Shown: positions 29,468 through 38,651, counted from the first letter of the stretch. The stretch: 64,000 nucleotides of DNA from Akkermansia muciniphila (GCA_945901795.1 CAMDLP010000011.1:1-64000); one strand, 5' to 3'. Numbers and translations: made by a program. Notes: generated by a model not told the origin, from the letters alone.

Positions 29468-29719
29468 ATGCAAACGATTTCCTATACCGAGGCGAGAAAT
29501 GGTCTGGCAGGACTTATGGAGATCGCGACCCGTGATCGGAAGCCGATCACGATCACCCGCAATGGTGCGGGGACAGTTGTTTTGCTTGCAGCCGAGGAAT
29601 ACGCGGCAATGGAGGAGACGCTCCACCTGCTGTCCACCCCGGCAAATGCCGAGCGGATTCGGCAAGGTCTGGCGGATTACGCGGCGGGCAATCTTCAAGC
29701 CGGCGAGCTATGCGACTGA
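29468..29719 (+). CDS. yefM: YefM-type antitoxin
   Basis: From the ATG at 29468 it is 83 residues, close to E. coli YefM. It opens with MQTISYTEARNGLAGLMEI and contains PITITRNGAGTVVLLAAEEYAAMEETLHLL, the conserved Phd/YefM core. The C-terminal tail (NAERIRQGLADYAAG) is the expected toxin-binding segment. A TTGACA hexamer at 29433-29438 is a possible -35 element. The stop lies inside the first codons of the yoeB gene (10-base overlap), giving translational coupling. Confidence 0.88.
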   Translation: MQTISYTEARNGLAGLMEIATRDRKPITITRNGAGTVVLLAAEEYAAMEETLHLLSTPANAERIRQGLADYAAGNLQAGELCD

Positions 29720-30045
29720 TGTGGCTGCCGGGTGGCTGGGGAGAATATCTTTACTGGCAAGAGCATGACCGCAAGGTGCTGGGACGGGTGAACGAACTGA
29801 TCCGCGACACGCTGCGAAACCCATTTTCAGGAATTGGAAAGCCGGAGCCCTTGAAGGGAAACTTGAAAGGATGGTGGTCGCGGCGGATCACGCAGGAACA
29901 CCGGCTCGTTTACCGAGTTGATGGTCAAAATCTGATTATCATGCAATGCCGGTTCCATTATGACGATCGAGCGGCGCATGCCTCTCGCTCAGAACCGCGC
30001 GTCCTTGGGATTTCCGCCGGAGAGGATGTAGGCGAACAGGTCTAG
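29710..30045 (+). CDS. yoeB: YoeB-type mRNA interferase toxin with extended C-terminus
   Basis: The first 86 residues align end to end with E. coli YoeB: catalytic residues E46 (KPEPLK), R65 (EHRLVY), H83 and Y84 (CRFHY) fall at exactly the same positions. Known action: ribosome-dependent mRNA cleavage. Unlike typical 84-residue YoeB, which ends at the HY dipeptide, the frame continues about 27 residues, with the end of the tail lying inside the 3' end of the convergent cytochrome gene (57-base overlap). The active centre normally includes the C-terminal Tyr, so the tail may alter activity. Confidence 0.88.
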   Translation: MRLMWLPGGWGEYLYWQEHDRKVLGRVNELIRDTLRNPFSGIGKPEPLKGNLKGWWSRRITQEHRLVYRVDGQNLIIMQCRFHYDDRAAHASRSEPRVLGISAGEDVGEQV

Positions 30046-32544
30046 CAGCTCGTCCTTGTTGAGTGGCGTGAGCAGGCCGGGCGGCATCATCGAGACGTTG
30101 AACGGCTGGCGCGCCTTGACGTGGGTCTCGTCGATGGCGGTGAGCGCGTCCGGGGCGAGGGCGCTGGTCATGACGAAGAGCTTGCCGTTTTCCTGCACGA
30201 CCACGCGGCCGACGATGACTCCGCCGTCCTTGAGGTCGATCTGCTCGCTCGGGTATTGGTCGCTGATGACCTTGGAGGGCTCGACGATGTTTTCTGCGAG
30301 GTCGCGGACGGTGTAGCGGCTGCCAGAGCCGGTTAGGTCGGGGCCGCTGTTGCCGCCGTCGCGGCCGAAGTGATGGCAGTTGATGCAGAGCTGAGAGGCG
30401 AACATCGCCTTGCCTTGCTCGAAGTTGCGGCCCTTGAGTCCGTCCTTGGCGAGCGCGTCGATTTCATCGGCGGTGTAGTTCTTGCCGGGGCCTTTGGGCA
30501 TGACCAGATTGGCCGGGGCTGCGGGTGGCGCTTGTTGCGAGAGCGTGTCGAGGGCGGCGCGCTCGGCGGCATCCGGCACGCAGTTGGCGAGAGCGTCGGT
30601 CCGGATTTTTTTGAGGAAGCCTGTGAAGCTGTTGCCGCCGGACCATTTGGAGGTGCGGGGGAACCAGCTGAAGAAGGCCTTGCGGAGAGCAGGCGTCCAG
30701 CCGCTGCGGGCTTCGCGGAGGGCGTAGGCGTAGGCGATGGCCTGGCGGTTCGGGAGGCTGTTGTGCATGCCGGCCACGGCTTGGGCGTAACCGTCGTTGC
30801 GGGCAAGCATGTTTTCACTGGCGATGGTGATGTCGGCGTCCTTGGCGGTGTCGAGCATCGGCACGGTTTTCGCGACGATGCTGCGGGACTCCAGATAGAC
30901 GAGCAGGGAGACGAGCTCGCGGTTAACCATGGGGTCGGTGTTAGGGAAGAGCGGGTCGAAGCGCTCGGCGATTTTCGCGAGGATTTCCGGGGCCGGCTTG
31001 CCCATGCGGGTGAAGACGAGCTGCCAGGCGCGGAGGTAGGGCAGGCGGAGTTCTGCCGGCAGCTTGGTGAAATCGAGCCTGCCGAGGGAAACGATGATCT
31101 TCGGCTGGAGCGATTTGTCGCCGACGCGGGCGAGCGCGATCAACGCCTCGATGGAGGCCTGCGGGTCGGTTTCCCCGAGCGCTTGGTCCGCCCATTTGGC
31201 GGTGGGCTGGCGCTCGATCGCGGCGCGTGCGGCGAAGCGGATGAAGCGGTCCTTGCTGGCGAGCGACGGCCAGGCCTTGGCGACAGCTTCCGGGCCGGTG
31301 CCTTGCGCGTGGAGACCTTCTAACGATGCGCGGAGTTTCATCCCGGGATCCGGCTGGACTTTCGCGGCGGCGACGGTACTTTCCTTGCCGGTGTAGCTGA
31401 CGCGGTAGAGCGCGGACTGGCTGTTGCGGCCGCCGGTGGTGAAATACATGGCGCCGTCCTCGCGGCGGATGATCGCGTCGGTTAGGGGCAGCGGTTTGCC
31501 CGTGACGAACTCTTCTTTCTCCGCCTTGAAGGTCGCGCCGTCGGGCTGGAGGTGGATGGCCCACATCGTGCCGTAGGTCCAGTCGAGCGCATACATCGCG
31601 CGCTGGTATTTTGCGGGAAATTTCGCGCCCGTGCCGAAGACGGTGCCGGTCGGCGAGCCTGGGCCGATGTCGATCACGGCGGGCAGCGAGTCTGCGTAGT
31701 AATCCGGCCAGCGGCCGGCTCCGGAGCGCCAGCCGTAGTCGCCGGCGCTGACGATGTGGTTGATGCGCGTCGGCATGTACCAGGGGGATCCCAAGTCCCA
31801 CTCCATGTCGGAATCGAAGGTGAAGAGTTCGCCGTTCGCATCGAAGGCGATGTCGTATTGGTTGCGGAAGCCGCCGGCGACGAGCTCAACGCGTTTGCCG
31901 TCCGGGTCGATTTTGCAAACGTATCCGCCGGGCGCGAGGATGCCGCTGGCGTGGCCGTTGGCGTCCCACAGGCGCTCGATGAGGTGGTCCTCGCCGATCG
32001 CGACGGGGCGGGAGTAGTCGAGATTGTCCGGGAGTTTCGTGTGGTTGCCGTTAGCGAAGTAGATCGATTTTCCATCAGGTCCGAGGACGATGGCGTGGGT
32101 TCCGTGTTCGCCGCCGCCGTCGCATTTCCGGATGAAGTCTGCCTTGTCGAACTGGTCGTCACCGTCGGTGTCTTTCAAGCGCCAGAGGCCCTTGTCGGCC
32201 ATCTCGTTGACCATCACGTAGAGGCTGTCGAAGGCGTAAAGCAAGCCGTGGGCACCGCCGGTGGGCTTGCCGTCGGGCATGTTGAGCGGTTCCACCTTGA
32301 GCGCGTCGCCCTTGCCGGCGGCGGGCAGCGTGATCCGATAGATCTTGCCGTATTGGTCGCTGGTGATGAGGCGGCCCTTGTTGTCCTCGGTGATGGCGAC
32401 CCATGAGCCTTGCTGTTCTTTGGGCACGCTGTAGAGCAACTCGACTTCAAAGCCGGCGGGCACTTGGATTCGGTTCGGATCGGGCGCGGCCTCTAGGGGG
32501 ATGGCGAGAAGGGTGAGGCTTGAGAAGAACAGGGAACGATTCAT
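29989..32544 (-). CDS. PVC-type dehydrogenase with C-terminal CxxCH cytochrome domain
   Basis: From the ATG at 32544 it is 851 residues with a signal peptide (MNRSLFFSSLTLLAIPLEA). It has an N-terminal beta-propeller of the PVC membrane-bound dehydrogenase type (about 30-380, containing VPAGFEVELLYSVP, GGGEHGTHAI and GGFRNQYDIAFD). A helical HEAT-like middle follows (about 400-640). A C-terminal cytochrome c-like domain has C720-I-N-C723-H724. This architecture is hugely expanded in Planctomycetes and Verrucomicrobia; individual substrates (probably sugars or sugar alcohols, periplasmic) are mostly unknown. It is monocistronic, convergent with yoeB. Confidence 0.87.
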   Translation of the reverse strand: MNRSLFFSSLTLLAIPLEAAPDPNRIQVPAGFEVELLYSVPKEQQGSWVAITEDNKGRLITSDQYGKIYRITLPAAGKGDALKVEPLNMPDGKPTGGAHGLLYAFDSLYVMVNEMADKGLWRLKDTDGDDQFDKADFIRKCDGGGEHGTHAIVLGPDGKSIYFANGNHTKLPDNLDYSRPVAIGEDHLIERLWDANGHASGILAPGGYVCKIDPDGKRVELVAGGFRNQYDIAFDANGELFTFDSDMEWDLGSPWYMPTRINHIVSAGDYGWRSGAGRWPDYYADSLPAVIDIGPGSPTGTVFGTGAKFPAKYQRAMYALDWTYGTMWAIHLQPDGATFKAEKEEFVTGKPLPLTDAIIRREDGAMYFTTGGRNSQSALYRVSYTGKESTVAAAKVQPDPGMKLRASLEGLHAQGTGPEAVAKAWPSLASKDRFIRFAARAAIERQPTAKWADQALGETDPQASIEALIALARVGDKSLQPKIIVSLGRLDFTKLPAELRLPYLRAWQLVFTRMGKPAPEILAKIAERFDPLFPNTDPMVNRELVSLLVYLESRSIVAKTVPMLDTAKDADITIASENMLARNDGYAQAVAGMHNSLPNRQAIAYAYALREARSGWTPALRKAFFSWFPRTSKWSGGNSFTGFLKKIRTDALANCVPDAAERAALDTLSQQAPPAAPANLVMPKGPGKNYTADEIDALAKDGLKGRNFEQGKAMFASQLCINCHHFGRDGGNSGPDLTGSGSRYTVRDLAENIVEPSKVISDQYPSEQIDLKDGGVIVGRVVVQENGKLFVMTSALAPDALTAIDETHVKARQPFNVSMMPPGLLTPLNKDELLDLFAYILSGGNPKDARF

Positions 32545-32628
32545 GTGCGGGAGTTTCAAAAGTGTGCGGTTCTTACGCGGGGTGCTTACGAAATTTTACG
32601 GAATTCTCAAACGCGGCGAATCGAAGGC

Positions 32629-34719
32629 TCAGGAAACGATTTTCTCTCCGAGGATCCGGGCGATCCGGGCCGACTCGGAACCCCAAACGCGGACGAGCGT
32701 GCGTCTGGCGGTTCCGCCGCCGCGCTCGGTGGCCATCAGCACGCGGGTGCCGGCTTTTTCGACGTCCCAGGCGTCGGTTTCGCCTGCGGTCTTCCAGCCT
32801 TGGCGAAGCAGGATTCCGAGGAAATGGTGGCGGTCCTCGCCTTCTGCGGAGTCGATCGAGAACTCATCGGCTTGGCCGGAAGTCCGGGGGTTCCGGTCGG
32901 ATTCCGGGCGAAGGAAAAGCGTCCGACTTCTCGCCCAAGCGCGGATTCGGGGTTGGAGGAATTTCACGGCTTCGAGGGCGAGTCGGGAACTCAGCGAGTC
33001 GAAATTTTTCCCCAACCCACGCAGCGGCAGCATCCGGTTGGTGATCACCTGATAGCCCGCGTCGCCCATCGGGCCGTGGTAGATGATGGAATCCGCCATC
33101 ACGCGGACCGGGCCGCCGCCGTAAATGAAGCCGTGCCATTTCGCGTCGCCGCGCTTTGAGAAGCGGGCGGGGTGTTTCGCTAACAACAGGTGCTCGGCGC
33201 GGCCGTAGCCGAGTTGCTGGCCCAGGAATTTCGAGATCGACGGTCGCCGCCAATGCCAGACGAAGGCGCCGGGCACGAAGCCGAGACGGAAGCCGGCGTC
33301 CCTCAGCCGCCAGCAGAAATCCACGTCGTCGCCAGCGGTGTGGAACTGCGGATCGAAGCCGCCGACGGCGTCGAACGCGGCCCGCGTCACGGCCAGGTTG
33401 CAGCCCGGCAGGTGCTCGGCCTCCTCGTCGTCTAGCATCACGTGGCTGGGCGCTCCGGGCGCGGCGCAGACGACCGCTTCCTCCCAGGTTTTCGGTTTCG
33501 GCGGTAGATTCGGTCCGCCTGCCGCTGCGAATATTCCCTCGTGAAAAATGGGCCTCAGCCGCGCGATCCATTCCCGGTCCGGCTCGCAATCGTCGTCCGT
33601 GAATGCCAGCACCGCGCCTCTCGCGGCGGCCGCGCCGATGTTGCGGGCGCTGCTTAAGCCGCACGGTTCCAACCGCACGAGCCGGGCCCACGGGAAATTT
33701 TTCTCCACGAAATCGGGGCTGCCGTCGGTCGAGCCGTCATCCACGACGATCGTCTCAAAACCGCCGCCGTCCATTTTCCCGATTGCGGTTAGGCAGGCAC
33801 CGATGCGGTCGCGGCCGTTTCGCGTGCAGACGATGACGCTGAAGAGGTTGATGGCGGAAAGTTGATGGCTGATGGGAAGATGTTGAAGAGTTTGGAGCGC
33901 GGGCTTCGCGTTGCCCTGCCGGTCTATCAGTCCGAAATCCCAGTCGAGCACTTCGGTGCCGACCCACCAGCGGTCGCTCCACGCGTAGATGGTCATTCCG
34001 GCGGTTTCCAGATCGAGCGCGGCCTGGCTGGCCCAGCGGAGAATTTCCGCCTGCCGCTCCAGTCCGTTCCGCCGTGAGTCGATGCCGAATTCCGAGATCA
34101 CCAGCGGCCGGTCGCCGGCGATGTGATGCAGCCGTCTGAGGTAGCTGCGGCATGCTGGCTCGCCTTCCAGATAGATGTTGAAGGCGGTGAAGTCGGCGTT
34201 TTCCGGCTCCAGATACTCGGTGCTCGGGTAGTTCGCGTAGGCGAATAACAGATTTGGCGCGAGTTCCTTGCCGAGGGCGATGAGCTCTTCGATCGCCCGT
34301 CGCACCTTGAGCGGACCCATCCAGCGCGCGAGGTCGGCGGGGATCTCATTTCCCACATAAACGCCCGCCAACGCCGGATGATTGCCGGTTTCCTTCAAGG
34401 CGTTGACCAGTGCGACCGCGGCGGATGTATAAATCCCTGGACGCTGGAAAAAATCCGCGCTCTGGCCCCATTCGAGCCCGCCGAATACTTTCAAGCCGTG
34501 ATCCGCCGCAGCGTCTAGCAGCCTCATCCCCGGCATTTCATAAAGCCGGATCGCGTTGAAACCCGCCGCCGTCATTTGCGCGAAATCGGTCGCGAAAGAC
34601 GTCGGCCAGCCGCCGGGAAACGGCCCGTAAGTGACCGCGTTCATCCGCACGCGCCGATCCCCGGAGCGGAAAAATTTTCCGTCCGTCCGCCATCGTCCTG
34701 AGTCATCTCCAGCGGCCAC
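32629..34719 (-). CDS. Fusion of a glycoside-hydrolase-like TIM barrel and a GT2 glycosyltransferase
   Basis: A 696-residue protein starting with GTG at 34719; the next Met would cut into the conserved DGKFFRSGDRRVRMNAVTYGPF. Residues 10-280 look like a GH2/GH5-type (clan A) barrel, with acid/base candidate E125 (YVGNE) and nucleophile candidate E210 (VISEFGIDS). Residues about 293-560 are a family 2 glycosyltransferase: FSVIVCTRNGRDR, DDGS at 327-330, FTDDDCEPDREW (DXD) and GGFDPQFHTAGDDVDFCWR. A C-terminal region of roughly 100 residues is unassigned. There is no signal peptide or clear membrane span, so both halves should be cytoplasmic unless exported in another way. It probably acts in synthesis of a beta-linked exopolysaccharide or glycolipid. 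Confidence 0.8.
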   Translation of the reverse strand: MAAGDDSGRWRTDGKFFRSGDRRVRMNAVTYGPFPGGWPTSFATDFAQMTAAGFNAIRLYEMPGMRLLDAAADHGLKVFGGLEWGQSADFFQRPGIYTSAAVALVNALKETGNHPALAGVYVGNEIPADLARWMGPLKVRRAIEELIALGKELAPNLLFAYANYPSTEYLEPENADFTAFNIYLEGEPACRSYLRRLHHIAGDRPLVISEFGIDSRRNGLERQAEILRWASQAALDLETAGMTIYAWSDRWWVGTEVLDWDFGLIDRQGNAKPALQTLQHLPISHQLSAINLFSVIVCTRNGRDRIGACLTAIGKMDGGGFETIVVDDGSTDGSPDFVEKNFPWARLVRLEPCGLSSARNIGAAAARGAVLAFTDDDCEPDREWIARLRPIFHEGIFAAAGGPNLPPKPKTWEEAVVCAAPGAPSHVMLDDEEAEHLPGCNLAVTRAAFDAVGGFDPQFHTAGDDVDFCWRLRDAGFRLGFVPGAFVWHWRRPSISKFLGQQLGYGRAEHLLLAKHPARFSKRGDAKWHGFIYGGGPVRVMADSIIYHGPMGDAGYQVITNRMLPLRGLGKNFDSLSSRLALEAVKFLQPRIRAWARSRTLFLRPESDRNPRTSGQADEFSIDSAEGEDRHHFLGILLRQGWKTAGETDAWDVEKAGTRVLMATERGGGTARRTLVRVWGSESARIARILGEKIVS

Positions 34720-34755
34720 GGGGAAAAAGTAGGATTGCGAAGCGGCTTAGGCAAG

Positions 34756-34803
34756 GTGTCCCGACTGTCTCAGTCGGGAGTCCGGCTGAGACATCCGGGA
34801 CAC
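34756..34803. repeat. Nested palindromes between the GH-GT2 gene and the RNA methyltransferase gene
   Basis: Outer arms 34756-34775 and 34784-34803 match at 17 of 20 positions. Within the left half TCCCGACT-GTCTC-AGTCGGGA (34759-34779) is a perfect 8-bp hairpin, so two mutually exclusive folds are possible. The surrounding 34720-34926 holds no gene. It could terminate transcription or be a dispersed repeat. Confidence 0.6.
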
Positions 34804-34926
34804 GTTCTGGGTTACCACTCGCACAAGTTCATTTCGCGGGTTTCTCGTCTTTCTGGCTTTGGGCTGGTATGCGGCGGCGATCAAGCATTGAACGGGGGGG
34901 GCTTGGCGGCGGGACGGGTGAATGGC

Positions 34927-36210
34927 CTATCTCACCTCGTCGCCCGCGGTCACCTTCGCATTCACTCCGCCATTATCAGCACCTGGGCCACCGTTTTTCA
35001 CCAGCGTCATCACGCACTCCAAGTGACGGGTGTGCGGGAAAAGGTCGAAGGGCTGGACGTCCGCCAGCTGATAGCCGCCTTCGCTGAGCTGCTTGAGATC
35101 GCGCACTTGGGTCGCCGGATCGCAGGAAACATAAACCACGCGGGCGGGACCGAATTTTACGAGCTGGTCGATGAACTCCGGCGTGCAGCCCTTGCGCGGC
35201 GGGTCGATGACCACGGCCGTTTCCGCGGCGGGGAAGGCGATCTGGTCGAAGATTGCCTCGGCGGACGCGGTGAGGAATTTGGCGTTGGTGATAGAGTTGG
35301 CGGCGGCGTTCTTGCGCGCCCACTCGCAGGAGGTTTCGGAAACCTCGACGCCGGCGACCTGCTCGAAATCCTTGGCCAGTGTTAGGGAAAACAGGCCGGA
35401 GCCGCAGTAGGCGTCGACCAGGAACTTCGCGCCACCGGCGGCGGCCTGCTTGGCGACGTAGCCGGTGAAGGCGGGGAGGATGAACGGATTGTTCTGAAAG
35501 AAATCGCCGGCGAGAAACTGGAATTCCAAATCGCCGACATGCTCGGTGGCCACGGCGCGGAAGTCGGTTTCCACGCGGTCTTCGGTCGCGCGCAGCAGCA
35601 CGGTGGCGCCGCGCTTGAACGTGTTAGCCCGTGCGCGGAGTCCTTCGCGGATCGCCGGCAGCTCGCGGTTGATGACGTCCATCGCGATCGGGCATTGCGG
35701 CACGTCGATGATCCGCGAGCGGGTGCCGATGTGGAGAAAGCCGATGGGACCGATCTCGCCGTTGCGCGGCTGGTCGAAGTGCGGCGTGATTTTCGAGCGG
35801 TAGTTCCACGTTTGTTCGGAGGACAGGCAGTCGTTCACCGGGAAGGTGATCGCGGCCATGTATTTCATCAGCTCGCCGACCTGGCGGGTCTTCCACGCGA
35901 GCTGTTTGTCGTAGGAAAGGTGCTGGTATTGGCAGCCGCCGCACTCGCCGAAGAGCGGGCAACCCGGAGTCACTCGGTCGGGCGAGGGTTCGAGCACCTC
36001 GACGAGATCCGCTTGTGAGAAACTTTTATCATTCCTGAAAACCCGGGCTTTCACGAGTTCGCCCGGCAGAGAAAACGGCACGAAAACCACCCAGCCGTCG
36101 ATCCGGCCAACGCCGGCCCCGAGATTGGTTAGGGAGTCAATCCTCAGCTCGATTTCCTGATGATACGCGAACGGTGTGGGGATGAATTTTTTCGGCGGGC
36201 GTGGAAACAT
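34927..36210 (-). CDS. RNA (uracil-5-)-methyltransferase, RlmD/RlmC/TrmA family
   Basis: A 427-residue protein. An N-terminal TRAM-like domain (residues about 16-75) is followed by an Fe-S type cysteine set (CPLFGECGGCQ near 84-94, and CPI further on). The SAM domain has DAYCGSGLFSL, and VIDPPRKGCTPEF is followed by the catalytic Cys in YVSCDPATQVRDL. Family knowledge: methylates C5 of uridine in 23S rRNA or tRNA; which site cannot be decided from sequence alone. The last 20 residues after ECVMTLVK are extra. The start at 36210 gives a Pro-rich leader. Confidence 0.88.
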   Translation of the reverse strand: MFPRPPKKFIPTPFAYHQEIELRIDSLTNLGAGVGRIDGWVVFVPFSLPGELVKARVFRNDKSFSQADLVEVLEPSPDRVTPGCPLFGECGGCQYQHLSYDKQLAWKTRQVGELMKYMAAITFPVNDCLSSEQTWNYRSKITPHFDQPRNGEIGPIGFLHIGTRSRIIDVPQCPIAMDVINRELPAIREGLRARANTFKRGATVLLRATEDRVETDFRAVATEHVGDLEFQFLAGDFFQNNPFILPAFTGYVAKQAAAGGAKFLVDAYCGSGLFSLTLAKDFEQVAGVEVSETSCEWARKNAAANSITNAKFLTASAEAIFDQIAFPAAETAVVIDPPRKGCTPEFIDQLVKFGPARVVYVSCDPATQVRDLKQLSEGGYQLADVQPFDLFPHTRHLECVMTLVKNGGPGADNGGVNAKVTAGDEVR

Positions 36211-36257
36211 GGTCGGGCGGAAGATTGTCCGCCCGACCCGCCTGCGGCAATCGAAAG

Positions 36258-36692
36258 TTAAGGTGCCTTCGCGAAGGGCTGCGCGGTGTCGCGGCGCTGG
36301 ACCTCACCAGGCATCCAGGTCCATGGATTGACATCTTTCTGGGTGAAAACGGCGATGCCGATGACGCCGACGTTGCGGGTGTTGCCATGGCGCATGTTCG
36401 CGCAGGAATTCGAGACGCTGGAGAATTTGAAGGCCGCCACCCGGCTGTAGCTGGTGCGAAAGCCCTCGATTTCAATGGGTTTTCCAGGCTCCACGATGTA
36501 GCCCCGTTTGGAGAACGAGCCGGACTGGCCGTCCTGCACGTCGAGCCCATCGACGCTGGCGACGATTTCGAGCGCGCTCTTGCAGCGGTTTTTCACGACG
36601 ATGGAATAGGTGCCGTCCTCCTGCCCCGCGACGAGGCGGCGGCGATATCCGCTCTCCTTGTAGGCGGGTTTTTCGTTGGGCCGCTGATTCAT
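36258..36692 (-). CDS. Hypothetical protein
   Basis: From the ATG at 36692 it is 144 residues without signal peptide. The middle (DGTYSIVVKNRCKSALEIVA to about residue 115, including SNSCANMRHGNTRNVGVIGIAVFT) looks like a beta-rich folded domain. The last 20 residues are polar. A longer reading to 37166 runs antisense through the antiporter gene and is not credible. It is divergent from a small membrane protein gene and 47 bases upstream of the m5U methyltransferase gene, on the same strand. I do not recognise the family. Confidence 0.6.
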   Translation of the reverse strand: MNQRPNEKPAYKESGYRRRLVAGQEDGTYSIVVKNRCKSALEIVASVDGLDVQDGQSGSFSKRGYIVEPGKPIEIEGFRTSYSRVAAFKFSSVSNSCANMRHGNTRNVGVIGIAVFTQKDVNPWTWMPGEVQRRDTAQPFAKAP

Positions 36693-36716
36693 CCGCTTTC
36701 GAGCAGGGCGAACCTC

Positions 36717-36887
36717 GTGACCGGCATCGTCGCCTGCATTGCGATTTTTCCGCTCGCCATGATCTGTGGCCCGCTGCGTGGGATCCCGTTCTATTGGCGT
36801 TTGATCGACTGCTCGTTCGGCGTGATCGGCATCATTCCGTTGGTCTATTGCCTGGGCCTGCTCAAGCAGATCGAGAAAAATGACTGA
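36717..36887 (+). CDS. Small putative membrane protein
   Basis: A 56-residue frame beginning with GTG at 36717 (MTGIVACIAIFPLAMICG...) and ending QIEKND. It has two hydrophobic helices (about 3-18 and 30-46) around a short GPLRGIPFYWR loop and a charged end. The hydrophobic pattern and codon use look genuine, but no ATG is available and the frame also opens upstream. It could be the tail of a larger decayed membrane protein. It lies 90 bases before the antiporter gene on the same strand. Confidence 0.45.
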   Translation: MTGIVACIAIFPLAMICGPLRGIPFYWRLIDCSFGVIGIIPLVYCLGLLKQIEKND

Positions 36888-36977
36888 TCGATTGATTTGG
36901 GGAAAGCTCTTCATGTCACGCTCGGACAATCGCAGCAAATTCATTGCCTGTCCCGCCCCCGCGGCCAGTATGGGCCG

Positions 36978-38651
36978 GTGACTGAATTCCTCTCCCGCAT
37001 CAAAGAAATCTCGCCGCACGCGGAACCCATCCTCGTCATCTCCCTCACGGCCATTCTCGGACTGCTGCTCGGCAGCATCAAGATCCGCGGCATGAAGCTC
37101 GGCGTCGCCGGGATGCTCTTCAGCGGGCTGCTGCTCGGCCACTTCGGCCTCAGCTTGGACCCGCATCTGATGGCGTTCCTGAAAGAGTTCGGGCTGGTGC
37201 TGTTCGTCTTCACCGTAGGACTCCAGTTAGGACCCGGGTTTTTCAACTCCCTGAAAAACGATGGACTCAAGCTGAATTCACTGGCCGTCATCGTGGTGCT
37301 CCTCGGCGCGGGCATCGCCTACGGCACCGGATATTTCCTCAAGTGGGACATCGGCGTGATGGCCGGCACCTTGTCCGGTGCCACCACCAACACCCCGTCG
37401 CTCGGTGCCGCGCAGCAGGCGATGGCGACCGCCGGCAACGGAGCTCAACAGGCGAATCTCGCCGCCATGGCCTACGCCGACGCCTATCCGTTCGGGGTGC
37501 TCGGGATCATTCTCGCGATGGTGATCATCCGCATGATTTTCCGGATCGACCCGAAAAAGGAACTGGTCCTCCTCCAACAGAAAATGGCGGAAGGCGCCAG
37601 CGAAGTGCGCCGCGCCACCTTCGTTATTGGAAACGCCAATCTGGCCGGCGAGTCGATCAAGAACATCCCCGGCCTCGGCGACAAAGGCATTGTGGTCTCG
37701 CGGATCCGCAGGAAATCCGATGCTCAAACCCTGGTGGCGACCCGCGACACAGTGGTGGAGCTCGGCGACAAGGTTCTCGCGGTGGGGTCACCGGAACAAT
37801 TGCACCGCGCCGGGCTCAGCGTGGGCAGCGAAGTGGACGAGGATTTACGCGACGCTCCGGGAACCATCACCTCGAAGCGGGTGATCGTGACTCACAAGGA
37901 CGTCGTCGGCAAAACCATCGCCGCGACACAAATCAGCCAGCGCTTCGGGGTGACTGTCAGCCGCGTCAGCCGCCAGGATATGATCCTGACCGCCATGCCT
38001 AACATGCGCTTGCAGTTCGGCGACATGCTCAATCTCGTCGGCGAGGAAGCCGCGATCGAGCAAGCCGCCAAGGTGCTCGGCAACTCCGTCCGCCAGCTCA
38101 ATGAGACGAGCTTCGCCTCGATTTTCATCGGGATCACCGTGGGGATATTTTTCGGACTCTATCCGTGGAGCCTGCCCGGAGTGCCAATCCCGTTGCGCCT
38201 CGGTCTGGCGGGAGGACCGCTCATCATCGCGATCCTGATGGGCCGTATGGGGAAAATCGGCCCGCTGGTCATCCACATGCCGATCAACGCGAATACCGCC
38301 TTCCGCGAGCTCGGCATCATCTTCTTCCTCGCCTGCGTCGGCCTCGGCGCGGGTGCGAAGTTCGTGGAAACCGCCTTCTCCGCAACCGGCCTGCAATGGA
38401 TGGCGCTCGGAGCCGCCGTCACCACCATTCCGCTGCTCATCGTCGGCGTGATCGCCCGGAAATGGCTCAAGGTCAACTACCTCACCCTCGTCGGCGTGCT
38501 CGCCGGCAGCATGACCGACCCGCCGGCCCTCGCCTTCGCCAACAAGCTCGCCAACTCCGACTATCCGTCACTGTCCTACGCCAACGTCTATCCGCTCACG
38601 ATGCTGCTCCGGATTCTCGTCGCGCAGATGGCGGTGCTATGGCTCTGCTGA
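36978..38651 (+). CDS. AspT/YidE/YbjL-family antiporter with TrkA-C domains
   Basis: From the GTG at 36978 it is 557 residues. Two half-repeats of five or so membrane helices (about 15-190 and 370-555), each with the family's Gly/Thr-rich signature ([19 protein letters not shown] and [19 protein letters not shown]), flank two cytoplasmic TrkA-C (RCK_C) regulatory domains (about 205-360). This is the aspartate:alanine exchanger family; substrates of YidE/YbjL members are unknown, while AspT exchanges aspartate and alanine. An upstream TTG would prepend a non-hydrophobic leader. Its last 15 bases overlap the antisense cusA fragment. Confidence 0.85.
   Translation: MTEFLSRIKEISPHAEPILVISLTAILGLLLGSIKIRGMKLGVAGMLFSGLLLGHFGLSLDPHLMAFLKEFGLVLFVFTVGLQLGPGFFNSLKNDGLKLNSLAVIVVLLGAGIAYGTGYFLKWDIGVMAGTLSGATTNTPSLGAAQQAMATAGNGAQQANLAAMAYADAYPFGVLGIILAMVIIRMIFRIDPKKELVLLQQKMAEGASEVRRATFVIGNANLAGESIKNIPGLGDKGIVVSRIRRKSDAQTLVATRDTVVELGDKVLAVGSPEQLHRAGLSVGSEVDEDLRDAPGTITSKRVIVTHKDVVGKTIAATQISQRFGVTVSRVSRQDMILTAMPNMRLQFGDMLNLVGEEAAIEQAAKVLGNSVRQLNETSFASIFIGITVGIFFGLYPWSLPGVPIPLRLGLAGGPLIIAILMGRMGKIGPLVIHMPINANTAFRELGIIFFLACVGLGAGAKFVETAFSATGLQWMALGAAVTTIPLLIVGVIARKWLKVNYLTLVGVLAGSMTDPPALAFANKLANSDYPSLSYANVYPLTMLLRILVAQMAVLWLC

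Noticed and set aside
36693-37166. 5' extension of the hypothetical minus-strand gene at 36258
   Set aside because: It is antisense to the antiporter gene and the small membrane protein; composition is shadow-like.
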